Origin: Paraconiothyrium sp. Pb-2020
Lineage: Eukaryota; Ascomycota; Dothideomycetes; Pleosporales; Didymosphaeriaceae
Direction: 5' to 3'
DNA: 64,000 nucleotides
NCBI GenBank assembly: GCA_022419385.1
Contig: JAJUBI010000010.1
Coordinates: 124,001 to 188,000, forward strand
Under the pieces are notes generated by a model. The model saw nothing but the letters and a program-made list of their open reading frames with translations. It made no database searches and was not told the origin of the DNA. Position 1 is the stretch's first letter. Every line of letters starts with the position of its first letter. Made by a program: the position numbers and the translations under genes. Of this stretch, positions 46,538 to 58,900 are shown in pieces.

Positions 46538-47405
46538 AAGCCAAAGCACGTGCCGACGCGATGAGGTGACGCCGGACAGCACCGCGCGGCACATGCAGAA
46601 TGACGATCGTTGTTGCCATCTACGCGCTGACGGCACGGCGTCAGGTTGCCGTCTGCACCTTTGTCCGCGCTTCAGGGTCTGCTCTGACCCGTACGTGAGC
46701 ATGCCATTATACTCGTCGCAGTTGACTGACTCGTCATCAATCTACACCCTAATTGCTGTTGGATCGCGTAGATGTAGCGCCCTATCGGGAGTTTTCACAG
46801 TCGTTCAGCGTAGTAGAAAGGCAATGAAGTGGACGGGCAATCGAAAGCCGAATCCCAGTACCATGCCAACCTCTCCAAAATCCGTCCAATGTCAGGTCAC
46901 GTATCCATCACGACGTGAGCATTCGGAAACGCCACTGTCGACCACACGAAGTGTCGGTATTGATGCTGAGATTCCTGTATCGCCAGGACGAACGATATCT
47001 ACATTACATGAGCTCACTATAAAAGTAGTTTCGGTACCTTCAGGACCACCTCTCCGTCACGCGCCCTTTCGCCAATGAGCGGCCTTTTCCACGTCGACCG
47101 AGATCGCCACGCGCGAGCCCTTCCGTCACCGCTGTACCCACCGTACAAATTCCCAGTCGACCAAGTCATCCGCCACCCATGCACATCCATGCCGATCCAC
47201 GCGTCGCTCTCATCAAGAACGAGACAGCCGAGGTAAGATTAGCCAATGTCCGGGGCGGAAAGCTTCCCGACTTGGCGTCGACAAAGACCGTGCATCCCTG
47301 CGAAGGCCGAAGGAGCGCCATCACGAGATTGATTGGCCTTGTAGGTCTGCTATACTCGCATCATTCCTCTTCCTCGGTTAAGTATCATCTGAATACTACT
47401 ATCTT

Positions 47406-47768
47406 GTGCAAACGGGTACTCCATTGAACTTTCCAGGTATCGAAAGTTTCGATCTACGTATTGTGGCCCTGGCTGGAGCTCCAAGCTTCAAGGTGGTACG
47501 TTTTCAGTCTTCCCAAGACCTTGGGAGCGGCGAAGTCGGTATCTTCCCATCAACGACTGGGGTATCTGCACCTTCTGTAGTGCACTTTGAGTGGAAGGTA
47601 GCTACTGGGGCAATGCACTGGCGCCTCTGCGTGAAGAAGAGGACCGGTATTATCTGTTATCTGTGCGCTGATCGAGCTCACTGCAAAGAGGCGTCATCAT
47701 CTGTCACACTCGATCTTGCGGCGGGATACCATACTCTCTCGCATACCGCACGTGTTACAGTCTCGTAA
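47406..47768 (+). pseudogene. Cysteine-containing protein-like fragment
   Basis: An open frame of about 120 codons ends at TAA 47766-47768. From about 47430 it reads DLRIVALAGAPSFKVVRF, GEVGIFPSTTG, MHWRLCVKKRTGIICYLCAD, and VTLDLAAGYHTLSHTARVTV, a pattern suggesting a small beta-sandwich protein. It contains four Cys. There is no ATG near the beginning, and upstream protein-like sequence (from 47074) is in another frame and ends in a stop. It is likely the last exon of an unrecognised gene or a remnant. Confidence 0.3.
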
Positions 47769-50700
47769 ATGGTAGGATAACCTTGACGAAACCCCGTGGT
47801 CTCGAAAAGACGACGAGAGGGGGTCCAGCAAATGACAAGTTATCGGATCAGTTACGCAAACGTACCATAGCATACAAAGGCCGCAAGAGCTGAAGGATAC
47901 AGCACGGAGATGGCATCCACCAGAAGCTTCGCGACGAAATTAAACCAAACAAACGGTATGCCTTCCAGCCTCACGGATTACGCGCTTCTTCCTCAATCGG
48001 ACCCGCTTATCGTTGCGCTATTCCGTGGTGCGTTATCCTCATCAACCGCGACACTTTCATCCCTCTGCTAGAGTGTTCCCCAACTTCAATCTGTCATGTG
48101 CCACCAGTGTTCGCGCGGGCTTTTGACAGGTAAGGCGCATTCATCCCCTACGATTATTCGTTCAGCTCACCGACGCCTAAAGAACATGTTTTTTTTTGTC
48201 GTACAGATCTATACTCTCGCGGGAAGCCACAATAGATTTGTTTTAAAATGAACCTCGTCAAACATAGGGATCTGTCTAGACTACCGCATAGGCCAGTAGC
48301 ACCGTGAGGCGACAACATGGAGCCAGGCGTCACATCGCCAGCAAATGCAACATCGGGCTCTGAGCGTGTACATGGACGCCACTCCGTGATCCAAGTTCCT
48401 CAGGACCGATTACCCTTTGCGGTCTTTTTGGGTCGCCAGCTCGGACACTTTCTCAATCGCGGCAGGGGTGCGGACAAGATTAATAAGTTGAGTAAGGTCG
48501 TCTGCCATCTCCGAGTGTGGGCTGATGATATGATGCAGATGTACTTAAACGATCCAATCTTTATTATCATGTCGAACGAGTTGCGTTGACTCTGGCGGCC
48601 CTTATTGACTCCACGAACCGATTGGACGGTGAGGCTCGTTAGGGCAGGCTGATAGTACCGTTAGTGACCTTTCGCTTCTACACGTGGCTGTGGTCCCGTA
48701 AACACCGCGCAATAAAGAACGATGCAACGATCCCCAGTAAGAGTGTACTAGGAGCCTTCGGGGTGCTCTTAGGATCTTCGTAGCGGCAGGCCGGCCTCCC
48801 TGTCAACCAAGCGTAGGGGAGTACTCGAAGATACTACGGGTAAGGAGCACAAGCAGCAACCACGCCAAGCAGCTCCCATAAATGAGAGCTCCACCCGATC
48901 TCCAGATGGATACGCGACAATGGTAATCAGGACCAACGCGAAGTGGAAGATGTTCAAGACGATGAAGGTCCGTTTCAATAGATCGCTCAAGGGGATGGGT
49001 TCGACCAGCGGTCCGGCCATGGCGCCGATCTTTGTGCTCGTCCTAAAGAGGCCTGAGGAGTGGATCGTGAGCCGACTGCAACATTAACATGAACGAGTAG
49101 CCGCCCGTCAAGCGAATAATTCCGCCCTTTGAAGCCCAATGCCTAGGCGAAGACGTTTGTATTACACATTCGATCGTGCGCATATATCTTCACAGCCACG
49201 TTTTCGATCTCCAAAACGTCGCCGGGTGAGGGCTCCCAGTCCATCTTATTTTTCACGACTCTTAACTTCTCCTTTCCTCCTACACGTTCTTCCAGACACA
49301 GCATCATCGTTCAGAGCGGCGCAATACTAGTTTCGTGAGAAGGAGACGTTCTACTTGAGTGTGCAGCAAGCTATCGCATCGTCTGCGAATCTTCTAAAAC
49401 GCGAAACACGCGTGTCCACAAGACAAAAGACTACGCAGCATGTTACGCCATAGCCACACTCATGTACGAACGATTGCCACGTTTCCCCGAAATCTTTCGC
49501 GCATCGCCATATCGTTCGGCTTCAAGATTATCTTCCACTACTTGATCTCCATATTTCAGGTGATGCATGCGTGCAGTAGAACTCACGCTGTAATGCACGT
49601 CTCCTGTTCTCCATCCGATCTTTACCTGGCAGCGTCAATTTCTACACCAGCTGACACTCAGAAAACCGCAAAGCGGTTTCTATTGGCCTCAGAGAAAGCA
49701 CCCGTATAGCATGGAACTTGGCAAAGCACGTCACGGGATACTTAAAGTCGCAAGGCGGATGCGGCTTCGACCTCAGAGAAGTGCATAGCATAGATGGATA
49801 AGATGACGACTAGCTACACCAACATTCGCGACAGAGGTGGGCATTCCAGCAAAGATGTGGTGTAAGCCAGATACTAGCAGCACCGAGGCGCAGGGGTCGT
49901 CGTACCTGTAGAATCGAAAAAGGACAGCGCAATCCACTCGTCTCCACAACGTGCGATGCCATCGAATCCCACTCAGGAAGAATGGTGGGGAATGCCTTCC
50001 AAAGCACCTGTTGTAGCCGCTATCGCAAGATGGGATGCTGTGAACGTCTGTCAAGATGAGGTAAGGAAGGGTCCTCAGTTTCGGGAGAAACTGAAGGTTC
50101 GCTGTCGCCGAGTTCTTTGAGCTACTGGCCAGGCCAATCGCACAAGTTATCGACGATGGCCTGACGTCCTTCTAAGTCGCTTGAGCCCCTTCACGAGGCT
50201 CAAGGTTTTGAAGTCAGCAGCGCTAGAGTTGCTAGCTATAACGCGCGAGCCTGTCGCTAGAGTTGATGCAGTTCAAGAACAGGACAATGACCCTGATGAC
50301 CTGGAGTACGTTCTGAGTTTGGAAAAGGTTCCGTGAGTCCTTTGGCGGTGTTGCATGCGTCAGCTTTCCCGGATCATACCATTGCGGCGGAGGGTTCGGG
50401 CTACAAAGCTGTATCTGGGCTGCGGTTCCCGGTCTGGGTTGCGGACGATGCGGTGGGACGCATTCGTTGCAAGCGTTCAATTATATATTAGGGACGTCAG
50501 CGGTCAGTCTTACGAAGGGTAGATATACCGGGTTCTTCGTCCTCAGACATATGTAGGAACAACAATGGGTTATTCGGGAATACGGGATACTTACCTTTGG
50601 CTACACATACACGTCCGTGCTCGCGACATCGTATGGGATTACCTCTCTGGTCAACCTACACTGCAGGCATACCACACGCACGGTAGGAGCTCGAGGAAGC

Positions 50701-51786
50701 CGCTAAATTAGTGGAGAGATCCACGCCTTCAGGGGCGCTCTTAAGTGGATAGTCTCCAAGCAGTGTAGCAACGAAAAGGGATGGTTATGGAGTTCTGGCA
50801 GCTTTCGAGACCGGTTCAGGGATAGGGGCCTTAGAAAGTTGAGAAACAACGGTAGGAGGTTTATATAGGTGGTCAAGGAAGCCGGCCGCTGCCTGGGCAC
50901 CGGGAAGGACTGAAGGCGTGGTCAGCGTAGCTGGGGCGAAGTAGACTTCAGTACCTTAATAAAGCTATAAGCGACAGTTTCGAAGGAGAGAGCACTGCAT
51001 GTATCTGCTGCAGTGAGCACCTCAATCGTAAAAGCTCTCACAGGTCGCGGATGCGTAGTATTCGACGAGGGTAATCTGACGCCAAACTTACAGCTGCCAC
51101 AGGACGAGAAGGAGAACAATCATACCAAATACGTGTACCCCGGCTTCTAGAATCAATGGTAAATGTTTTGTATGTCAGTCGCAGGAGTAGCATGGGAGCT
51201 TCCGATTCACCGCAAGTAGAGGACACAAACCTTATGACCATGCACATCTCCGCTTTACCGACGATTTGCCCAATGCATTGTTCTGCCACAATGAGTGGCT
51301 GCTGGCCGAGTCCCACCACAATGTTCTATCCCCTATGTAATAATTACAATCGAGAGCATGCGGATAGCCCTCCAGCGCCTATCTTTAGTCGTCATACCGG
51401 TCGCTTGCTTCGACTTAGGCAATAACTTCGCTGTTGGCTTGGATTTCCCTTTTACATTTTGCTTGAAAATAACCTCGTTCGCGTAGTTCTGCATCTAGAT
51501 TATGTGCAATCAAATATCATTTCACCAGAGCTATGCATAAGTTCGTGCAGGGGACCTTGCATGCTCCCACCCTGGCGTAGGCCTCCCTTATCACGCACCT
51601 TCGCCAGCATCAAAGCACATCTCGAGACGTGACAGCGCTAGAACCTAACCCTGGATTAGCGCTATCTTACAGAACCCTTGCGCCGCCGATTAGGACCCAT
51701 GGTAAAGCCGTATACCTCAGCAGGATCCCTCAACTGTATTGATACATAACGTGCTTTCGGAGCTGGACTATCCACGGACAGGTTAT

Positions 51787-51872
51787 TATAAGGGCTCCAT
51801 GGGACATAACTACAGACATGAGATGATAGGGTAGTCAGCTTCAAACATAAGATCGCTGCGATGGGCTTCTTC
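51787..51872 (+). repeat. Solo-LTR-like repeat copy 3, truncated
   Basis: The sequence AAGGGCTCCATGGGACATAA, then CATGAGATGATAGGG and CAAACATAAG, follows the same order as the copies at 2299 (reverse complement) and 63381. The 3' part is diverged or missing, and no flanking duplication can be defined. Confidence 0.6.
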
Positions 51873-52869
51873 TAATCGCATAGTGTGTTTCAGTTTTTGA
51901 AACGGTAAACTGTTTATGCGATCTAAATAATTGGCATGTTCAATTAATCTTGTAGGTGGTGATGGAGATTTCAATGCCATACTATTCTGTAGGAGCGGAT
52001 ACTTGCGCTCACGTAGACAAGGACTTCTCGTTAGCTACAGCCTACATGCCAACACGTTGTTAATATAGGGGAAGACCTACATCGCACAGATAGCGGTCAA
52101 GCCTAGTTTCCCACACTTCCGCACCTCTCAACGGTACGCGCTATGGTGATAACCCCACTGCTCATGTTGCAAATACAGGCAATTAACACCCATATCATCT
52201 TCCTTTAAATCGCACTTTACAGTGCACTTACTTAACGTTACTCTCCTCCCCGCCTCTCTACATCCTACCCACGACAGCTACATACACCCTACATACAATC
52301 TGAGCTCACTAACACACATCACTTACGTCCTCCCCATTACCACCGGTATTGGAATATGCGTGCTCATTCTCACAGCCTCGCGTACAGGCTCTGCGGAGTC
52401 ACTTGTCGGGAGGACGCATAATTAAGGTGGTGGTTGTGTGCAGGTTCTTACCTGTGTTATTCAAAAATCGGCACGATTGCCGATCCAGAGGCTGGGTTTG
52501 GTAGACGAATTCGATACGGTGGGCCAGATTTTCGTTGGGTTTGTATATCAGTGAGAGGGAGTTATAGAGTAAGAACCTTAAGCATAAGCTGCACTAGTAA
52601 CGTGGGCATGGTCGTTTATGATGAATTTATAGTCTACCAAGTACCGCAAGTAAGAGTCTCACGCTCTAATGACGCAATAGAACCATTGCGGGGGGATGAA
52701 TCTGAGCAAGGAATGTTGCGCAACCATCGTAAACACTCAGAATCGGGAATCTAGGAAGAGAGTCAAGACAAAACCTGAGCTTATGGACATGAGGATACTT
52801 CAGGACACGCCCGATCGGTAGGCAGTGAGGGCACGCAGCTCAACCTTCCCTAGCTTGAAATAGATTGCG

Positions 52870-53240
52870 CTAGGGCGAAGGGGGTAGCTGTGTCCCCATA
52901 GTTGTGTCGGTCGGGTTTTCCACAGCCTCAACGTTCGCTAGCCTCCACTGCTCCATCTTCTCAGCTACACTCATGCTAGCCCCATTGGTGTGACATAGGT
53001 GATCGAAGACACCGCGGGGAGCGGATGCGGGAGACTCTGGGCGTTGAGTGTCCTCTCCTGGAGTGGTGTCAAGACCATTGCTGTCGAAACAGGCAGATAT
53101 GGGGGTGGTGGCAGGAGGCATGTCGTTCATATGTATAAGTTCATGGGGCAGGGTGGTAGCCTCAGCGCGAAGTATGAGGATGTCGGGTTCCGCAGGCGGA
53201 TCGGTGGCTGCAGTCGAGGTGCGTTCTGCGTCAATCGACC
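52870..53240 (-). other. Alternative-frame coding-like extension of HNH-like protein A
   Basis: The frame two bases on from protein A is open from about 53430 to the TGA at 52870. It reads EPDILILRAEATTLPHELIH, MNDMPPATTPISAC, and MSVAEKMEQWRLANVEAVEN. The composition fits an acidic, Pro-rich tail with one amphipathic helix. A 32-nt GT..AG segment starting in the Gly-Gly-Arg codons would join the frames, but it is shorter than any other intron here. A frameshift mutation or sequence error is equally possible. Confidence 0.35.
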
Positions 53241-54032
53241 GCCCTCCCAGTACAGGTCCACAAGCTCGCCAATCTCGCAGCTCAACTGATCCAAAGAGAT
53301 CGGCATATCTAACGTCCCACGCATACGCGCGACGATGGCCATGGGATCGCCGGACCACTGCAAACAGTCCGCCACCCAGGACTCGGAGCCAAAAGGGCCC
53401 AGTACGGTGTAGACGGTGTACAAACCCCATTCGAGCGGTGGGCTATGGTCTGGACATTGGGCCCGGCAGTACTCTGCGTATTGTGCCGCGGTTGGTGCTT
53501 TTCGAGGTTCATGGCTTGCGTGCGACATGAGTTCGGCTTGCTTGAAGAATTCTTGTGATAAGGTCAGTGTCACTCCAATCCTGGGCTGATGGTACGGCTT
53601 ACCGAAGAACGTGGGCACGATGAACATCCGAGTATCGAATCTGCTGAAGGCATTCCTGCAAACAAGGCACAGCCACATGACATTCTCGTAGGCGCGGATA
53701 TCCGTCGATAGTAAGCCTGCGGATTGCCAACGCTCCTGATCATTGCGGTTGCCGAGAAAGACAGGAACGGCCTTGAGCGGCGGTACTGCGTATGGACCGC
53801 AACGCCAGCAGAGGTTGCCGTAGTGGCCCTGGAAAAGGTGCTCGACAGCGGAAGGGAAGCTCACATCCGTAGAGCCCGAGTGTTCACTGCTGCTAGGACA
53901 CGCAGACTCTCCAACGTCGATGTACTCCAGACGCGCAACGTTGTCGTTCGTGGCCGGGCTCGCGTGCGCAAATGCCGGCACGGCAGCGTCGGTGTTCGGG
54001 AGGCAGGCGCCAGGGCTGGAGGACATGTCCAT
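53127..54032 (-). CDS. HNH-nuclease-like protein A, degenerate paralogue
   Basis: This frame of 301 aa starts at ATG 54032 (ACAAAATGG). Upstream in-frame codons reach 54158 but read as leader. CxxC pairs at residues 75/78 (LCWRC) and 122/125 (LCLVC), with ENVMWLCLVC and FSRFD, match the layout of fungal HNH proteins (NAIHLCPSC..FD in the neighbour). The first catalytic His (AH in the neighbour) is replaced (KAVPVF), and the His after the second CxxC is Arg. It should therefore keep a zinc fold without the usual nuclease centre. The C-terminal block LQWSGDPMAIVARMR and GELVDLYWEGG is shared with protein B. After about 53240 the same strand stays open in another frame to 52870 and reads like protein (MSVAEKMEQWRLANVEAVEN), so the true C-terminus may be longer or frameshifted. 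It is head-to-head with protein B. Confidence 0.65.
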   Translation of the reverse strand: MDMSSSPGACLPNTDAAVPAFAHASPATNDNVARLEYIDVGESACPSSSEHSGSTDVSFPSAVEHLFQGHYGNLCWRCGPYAVPPLKAVPVFLGNRNDQERWQSAGLLSTDIRAYENVMWLCLVCRNAFSRFDTRMFIVPTFFGKPYHQPRIGVTLTLSQEFFKQAELMSHASHEPRKAPTAAQYAEYCRAQCPDHSPPLEWGLYTVYTVLGPFGSESWVADCLQWSGDPMAIVARMRGTLDMPISLDQLSCEIGELVDLYWEGGRLTQNAPRLQPPIRLRNPTSSYFALRLPPCPMNLYI

Positions 54033-54852
54033 TTTGTGGTGGAGAGTTGTGCAGTTGCGCGGAGATGTTGACGCTGGTGGTTTGGGTGCAAAGGTGCGCG
54101 GGCGGGCAGCCGCGTCGAAAACCCACACGGCAGTCGCGCTTTCCCTGACGTCACACATCGCGAGCTTGGGCGACCTCTCACGGCTACCGGGACTTCATCG
54201 GCACACTGAGGGAGCAAACGGACAGTACAACCGCCACTCATTTCCGCTATACCAATTCTCCTGACTAGAGAAGTATTAGTTTTGTCAAAAGTCTGAGCAC
54301 ACTTTGCTTTACATTGCATGAGCTCCCGCGAAACACTGAGAACAAGCTGCATGCTACACTGACCTTCGTCACCTGCCGCGGCTAGAATCTCTTCTTACGA
54401 GTCTCTAAGCCTTTTCGTCTGTCAAAGACAAAACCGCGACCCAGCATGGCCGATTAGCCAGACGAGTACGAACGCGATCTGCGACAGCCAAATCCGCGCG
54501 CTCACTTGGACGTACGTCGCAATGTCGTCCACCATCAAGCCCTGCCATTGGCTTATGCGCCCGCTGCTGCTCATCAGCAGGCCGACACGACAACCCAACA
54601 GCGTCACAGCTTACCGTTCGATCAGGTACGCCCATTGACCCCTCGGGGACTCCACCGAGTAAGCCACCATTTGGCTGAGTAGATGCACTCAAGGTATCAG
54701 CGCATCTAATAGCTCACACTGACTTTGTTCTCGCGCAATAGGCCTACACTTCCCCGTTTCCATCCTTGTCCAGTCGTCGACCGGCGGCAGCAGGCCGAGC
54801 ATTCCATCAGGGCGGGCAAGATAACGAAGTCCCACGTGGTAATCTCACTTTA

Positions 54853-55915
54853 ATGGGACTTCCTTCGACCCACGGCTCCCCGTCGAGGACACCCCAAGAA
54901 GCCCGTTACGGAGCTGGTCAGGCGCAGCAAGGAGGTCAGGGCAGTGGGCACCCGCCGACTACTACCCTTGGCACTCAATTAGGTACGAATTAATATCACA
55001 CCGGTTACCACTGCCAAAGTCTCCTTGAGGAGGATCAACTTCTATATTTCAATTAATCGTGGACCGCGCCCAGTCACCCGCAATCTTCAAACAATCCTTT
55101 TGGTGTAAGCGATCGCTCAGTCAGCGCAAAAGGGTCCCATTCAACACGGGACCTTCGTACATCGTCCAAGATCAGCAGTCAAAACAGATTCGGGGACACG
55201 ATCAAGGCGCAACTCAACCGAATCGACGGAACATGCGCACGGTGCGAAGCCATCGAACCAGACATGGCGCATATGTTTGAGAGAAGCGCTGCACATAAGC
55301 ATGCAATATATACAAAATTAGGCATAATCTCTAAAGGTCTAGGCAGCGTTTATAACGCGATCCACTTGTGCCCGTCATGCCATCAGCAATTCGACAAGGC
55401 TGTTCCAAACTTGGTGCTCGCTCCTGTAGACATTAGTAAGTATTTGGGCCTCTTCAGCTACATAGGCTAGCAATGCTAACTCCGTTGGAGCCTTCTTTGC
55501 TACCGCGGAGCGACGCTGGCAGCAGTCAGTCACCAACCTCCAGGAACCCAAGCCACGCGAACCGCCCACAGCGCAGGCGTACGAGCTACACTGCCGGCAG
55601 AAGTATAATCCACTCTACTTTCGCAACCCCATGGCTGGAGCGCTATATTGCTTCTTTGATGCTAAGCATTTCCTGGCCAAAAACCTCCCTCCCACCGCCA
55701 CGTGTCACGTGCAATGGCACGGTGACCCGCTCGCGGTCATCTGGCGCCTTCGAGCGCGGCTCCAGTTTCTTGAAATCGTTCCGCCACATATGGTACAACT
55801 GCTGCAGGAAGTGAGAGAACTTGATCAGCTATACAAGCGTGGAGATCAACTTATGATGCAACGTTTCCTTCAGCGCCTGTTTGAGCACCAAGGTGACCTG
55901 CACCGGCACAATTAA
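54853..55915 (+). CDS. HNH-nuclease-like protein B, with canonical HNH residues
   Basis: Proposed exons are 54853-54982, 55121-55435 and 55530-55915 (276 aa). The second intron is well supported (GTAAGT, TGCTAAC branch site, CAG). The first exon and its junction are tentative. The core reads RIDGTCARCEAIEPDMAHMF, then GSVYNAIHLCPSCHQQFDKA, giving C82/C85, H94, N122, C127/C130, H131 and D135. This is the HNH pattern with its zinc-binding CxxC pairs, close to the fungal HNH_2 type. The C-terminal half shares with protein A a PPTAQAYELHCR-like segment, QWHGDPLAVIWRLRARLQ, and ELDQLYKRGD. Proteins A and B are thus paralogues over their whole folded length, in opposite directions. HNH proteins cut DNA. 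The role of this fungal type is not known and no mobile-element partner is visible. Confidence 0.6.
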
Positions 55916-58900
55916 TATCTACACTGAGCAACCCCACCATCTTCGTTTCCCTCCGCCTCTTGAGAGATCCAACACGAATGCCGTTGCGCTCCATACAACG
56001 GGAAGTGCAAGCATTGGCCAACTACATCACGCGAGATGTGAGATTCACGTAAGATTAGTCTTATCCATTCTTGCTAATCTACAACCTGCGTCCTCTTACG
56101 GTTCCCCAGCCTTTCATTTCTCTTGGCATTTTGGTAGGTCGCCGTCTAGTGCTTCGACCAGCCTAGACGCCTGCGCTCATTTTCCTGTCCGAGGACCCCC
56201 TTTTTTCCTTTATTTAGCATGTTAATCCCTCGTCCTTCTCATTGAAGATGCATTTTCGGCGCGGTATACCCTATCATCTAGTTTGCTTTCTGGTTTTCAA
56301 GTTGTTACATACCTAATTACCCATTTCCCGGTCCTTTTTAGTACAAGAGAGCGGGTCCCATAGGTAAGAATCTCTGTGTTTTTTAAAAAGTTGGTACTTC
56401 TCTTTCCTTAATGACACTTTCGTGCACTTTTCAATTACATTACCAATTAACCTGTGACTCCATCGCGTCTGGGTAGATACGTAATCGGTGCACCCATAAC
56501 GTTATGCATCTAGCTAGAGGAAGCTTTTAGATGAGATAACGTGAGGTAGGCATAGAACTACACTGGGCTAGCGAGAATGTTCAGATGGCAAACAGATGCT
56601 CAGAGGTGAAGGCCGAAAGAGGCTGGACATGTCCTAAGTGTCTATTCGTCAGGGTTGCTTTTGAAGATCATCAGTCCCGTTCTCATTAGAGCGGCCTAGT
56701 TGATCATGTGTTAACACAGTTCCACGATGTTCGCATGGCGGAGCAGGTAATGTACCGCCGGTCGGTGCAGATGAGGAAACGTAGCCGAGGTATCGCAAGG
56801 ATGTACGGTACATACGTATACATTGTAGTATAGCTAAATGGCCTGTACCTCCTTTCTTCGCACCCATGTGGATGAGCTAAACTCGTGCCATCACCATCAA
56901 CCCAGAAGATTATCACATTAGCGCAGCTTTGGACATGCCCACCTCGCTCTAACTAGAAAGGCAATGGCAGCAACTACACGCATGTTCGTTGGTGGTACTC
57001 TACCTTACTGCAGCACCGCGTTGACGGCGATAGCCACATCCAGTACCCTCACCTATCTACGACCCTCTTGAAAGTGCTGAGACTGCTCAAACGTACTGTG
57101 GTGGATATATCAATGACAGTTAATCAAGAAGAGGACGCGTGGAGTCCCCACACCTCGCCCATTCCAAGTCTCGCATCATCGGGGTGTGCTCTGCTCGGCG
57201 ACCCTGCATCAGTCGTTGTTGTAACCACATGGCTAACCGCTATCGACGCCTACCTCGGTGCTCCTGTTCCTACGGCGTTACCGACCCCACCAGTCGTCGC
57301 GACACACCCTTGCACGGTCAAGGGATGGAAAGAGAGAGCTTAAAGTATTTCGCGCCAGCACGTGCAGACAATGGAGTCTGGGGGGCCGTACACGAAGCTT
57401 GACAAAACGTGGGAAGACACTGCCACAGAGTCGTTCTCTTCCACACGAGTATATGCGACGAGACGAAGCGAGCTCTGCACCATCTTACCAGAAGAAACTA
57501 AGTTAGGAGGAATGGCATCAATAGGGGGGCTCTACGTATTCCTGGCTCAGACTATTAGAACACTCCCCATGTGTATCAATACCTAAGAGTTTCTGGCAAG
57601 TTTCGCTGTACCATCGCATCTCATGCCCCGCACATGTGCTACTCTCGCTCTCTAAACCGTCGTTGCCAGGTCATGACCCTTTTCTCTGGTCGTCTACTCA
57701 CTGGGTCACCTCATAATTTTTCACGTAACCAAAGTCTACTTTCCATGCCTCCTCCGGCACATCGTTACCCATGACTATCTTGCGTTGATGCACGCGGCTG
57801 TGGCGGCGGAAAAACGACTCCATGTTCAATTAGTGGATAGGCAAATGGTACTGTGGTCCCCTAGACATTGACCACCGGCAGCCTTACTCCCGAATTTAAC
57901 CTGGACATCAACTCTGGGGAGTCACGTCTCGTTAGGCGCCAACGTAGGAGCGTGGGCGCGGGTGACCGGAATCGCGCGTGCAGATTAGACAGACACGTGC
58001 GACGTAGGGCACCTAGGCGCTCCAACGATCCCCGTCGTTTTCGTTCGCATTCGTCCTGTCGTTTTCGATTCATACTGATAAGGGGAGGACGATATTAGTC
58101 GTCGAAAGACGGCACCATAGCTCGATGTGGCTAGCTGACACCTGAAACAGCATCAAAGTCCCGTGGGTGCTTCGGGTAGACCGTTGTCCAGGAACATCCA
58201 CTACTGTCTTGAATCTACGAAGGCCTTTCGCGCCCAACGTTTACAGCGATTGGACCCGTTTTGGCAGGTCCCTGGGCTAGGCGGCATTCGCTACCCACGA
58301 CGGCGTGCATCCCAGACATGCGGCGAGATCGATGGGCGGGATCTGATTGCTCATTCGCGGCCTCATTACCCGCACAGGAAGCACCAGATGGGCGTTGCGG
58401 AGACCAGATGCTGAACCTTTGCTGCGCGCGAATAGCGTTCCTTAGGTAATAGCCATGAAATGAGAAACGACGTAGAAGTGCAGCGCTGTACAAAAGTTAG
58501 GCAACCTAGTAAACCTCGCAAGACTAGAACGACCTTGCTCTTCAAGATATTGGAACATTCTACCGTGAGAAGCTGTGAAGCAGCACTCGCTTTCATTGTG
58601 GAAAAAGACAATTGGCACAGCTGAGGGTTAATAAACTAAGAATCTATAGCTGCGGGCGAGGTGGTTATGATTCTTACAGCGTCTGGAACAAGCTACCTCG
58701 TCTCCTTCTAATTACCCAAGGTAAGGCACGGTCGGTGGATCCTTCCATCCATTAAGCCGAGGTTCTTGCATACATTAAAGATGCGCTGTGGGCCAGTGGG
58801 GAGACACAAGCTTAGAGAAACATAAAAATAAGGCCCATGTCTTACACACCGGCCTACGGGTTAGTTCCAGGGAACGAGGGCCTGGCGAGCCATATTGAAA

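Larger units (their letters stand above)
46538..52869. other. Gene-poor region, about 6 kb
   Basis: The region holds several protein-like but motif-free fragments: 47406-47768 (+), listed separately; 48317-48589 (+); and a hydrophobic minus-strand frame at 48769-49020 with a helix-like stretch (FIVLNIFHFALVLITIVAYP). It also holds a T9 run at 48189-48197 and a degraded solo-LTR-like copy at 51787-51872. No complete gene was found. Confidence 0.5.

Noticed and set aside
48189..48197. Run of nine T, possible terminator
   Set aside because: No RNA polymerase III gene with A and B boxes could be recognised upstream.
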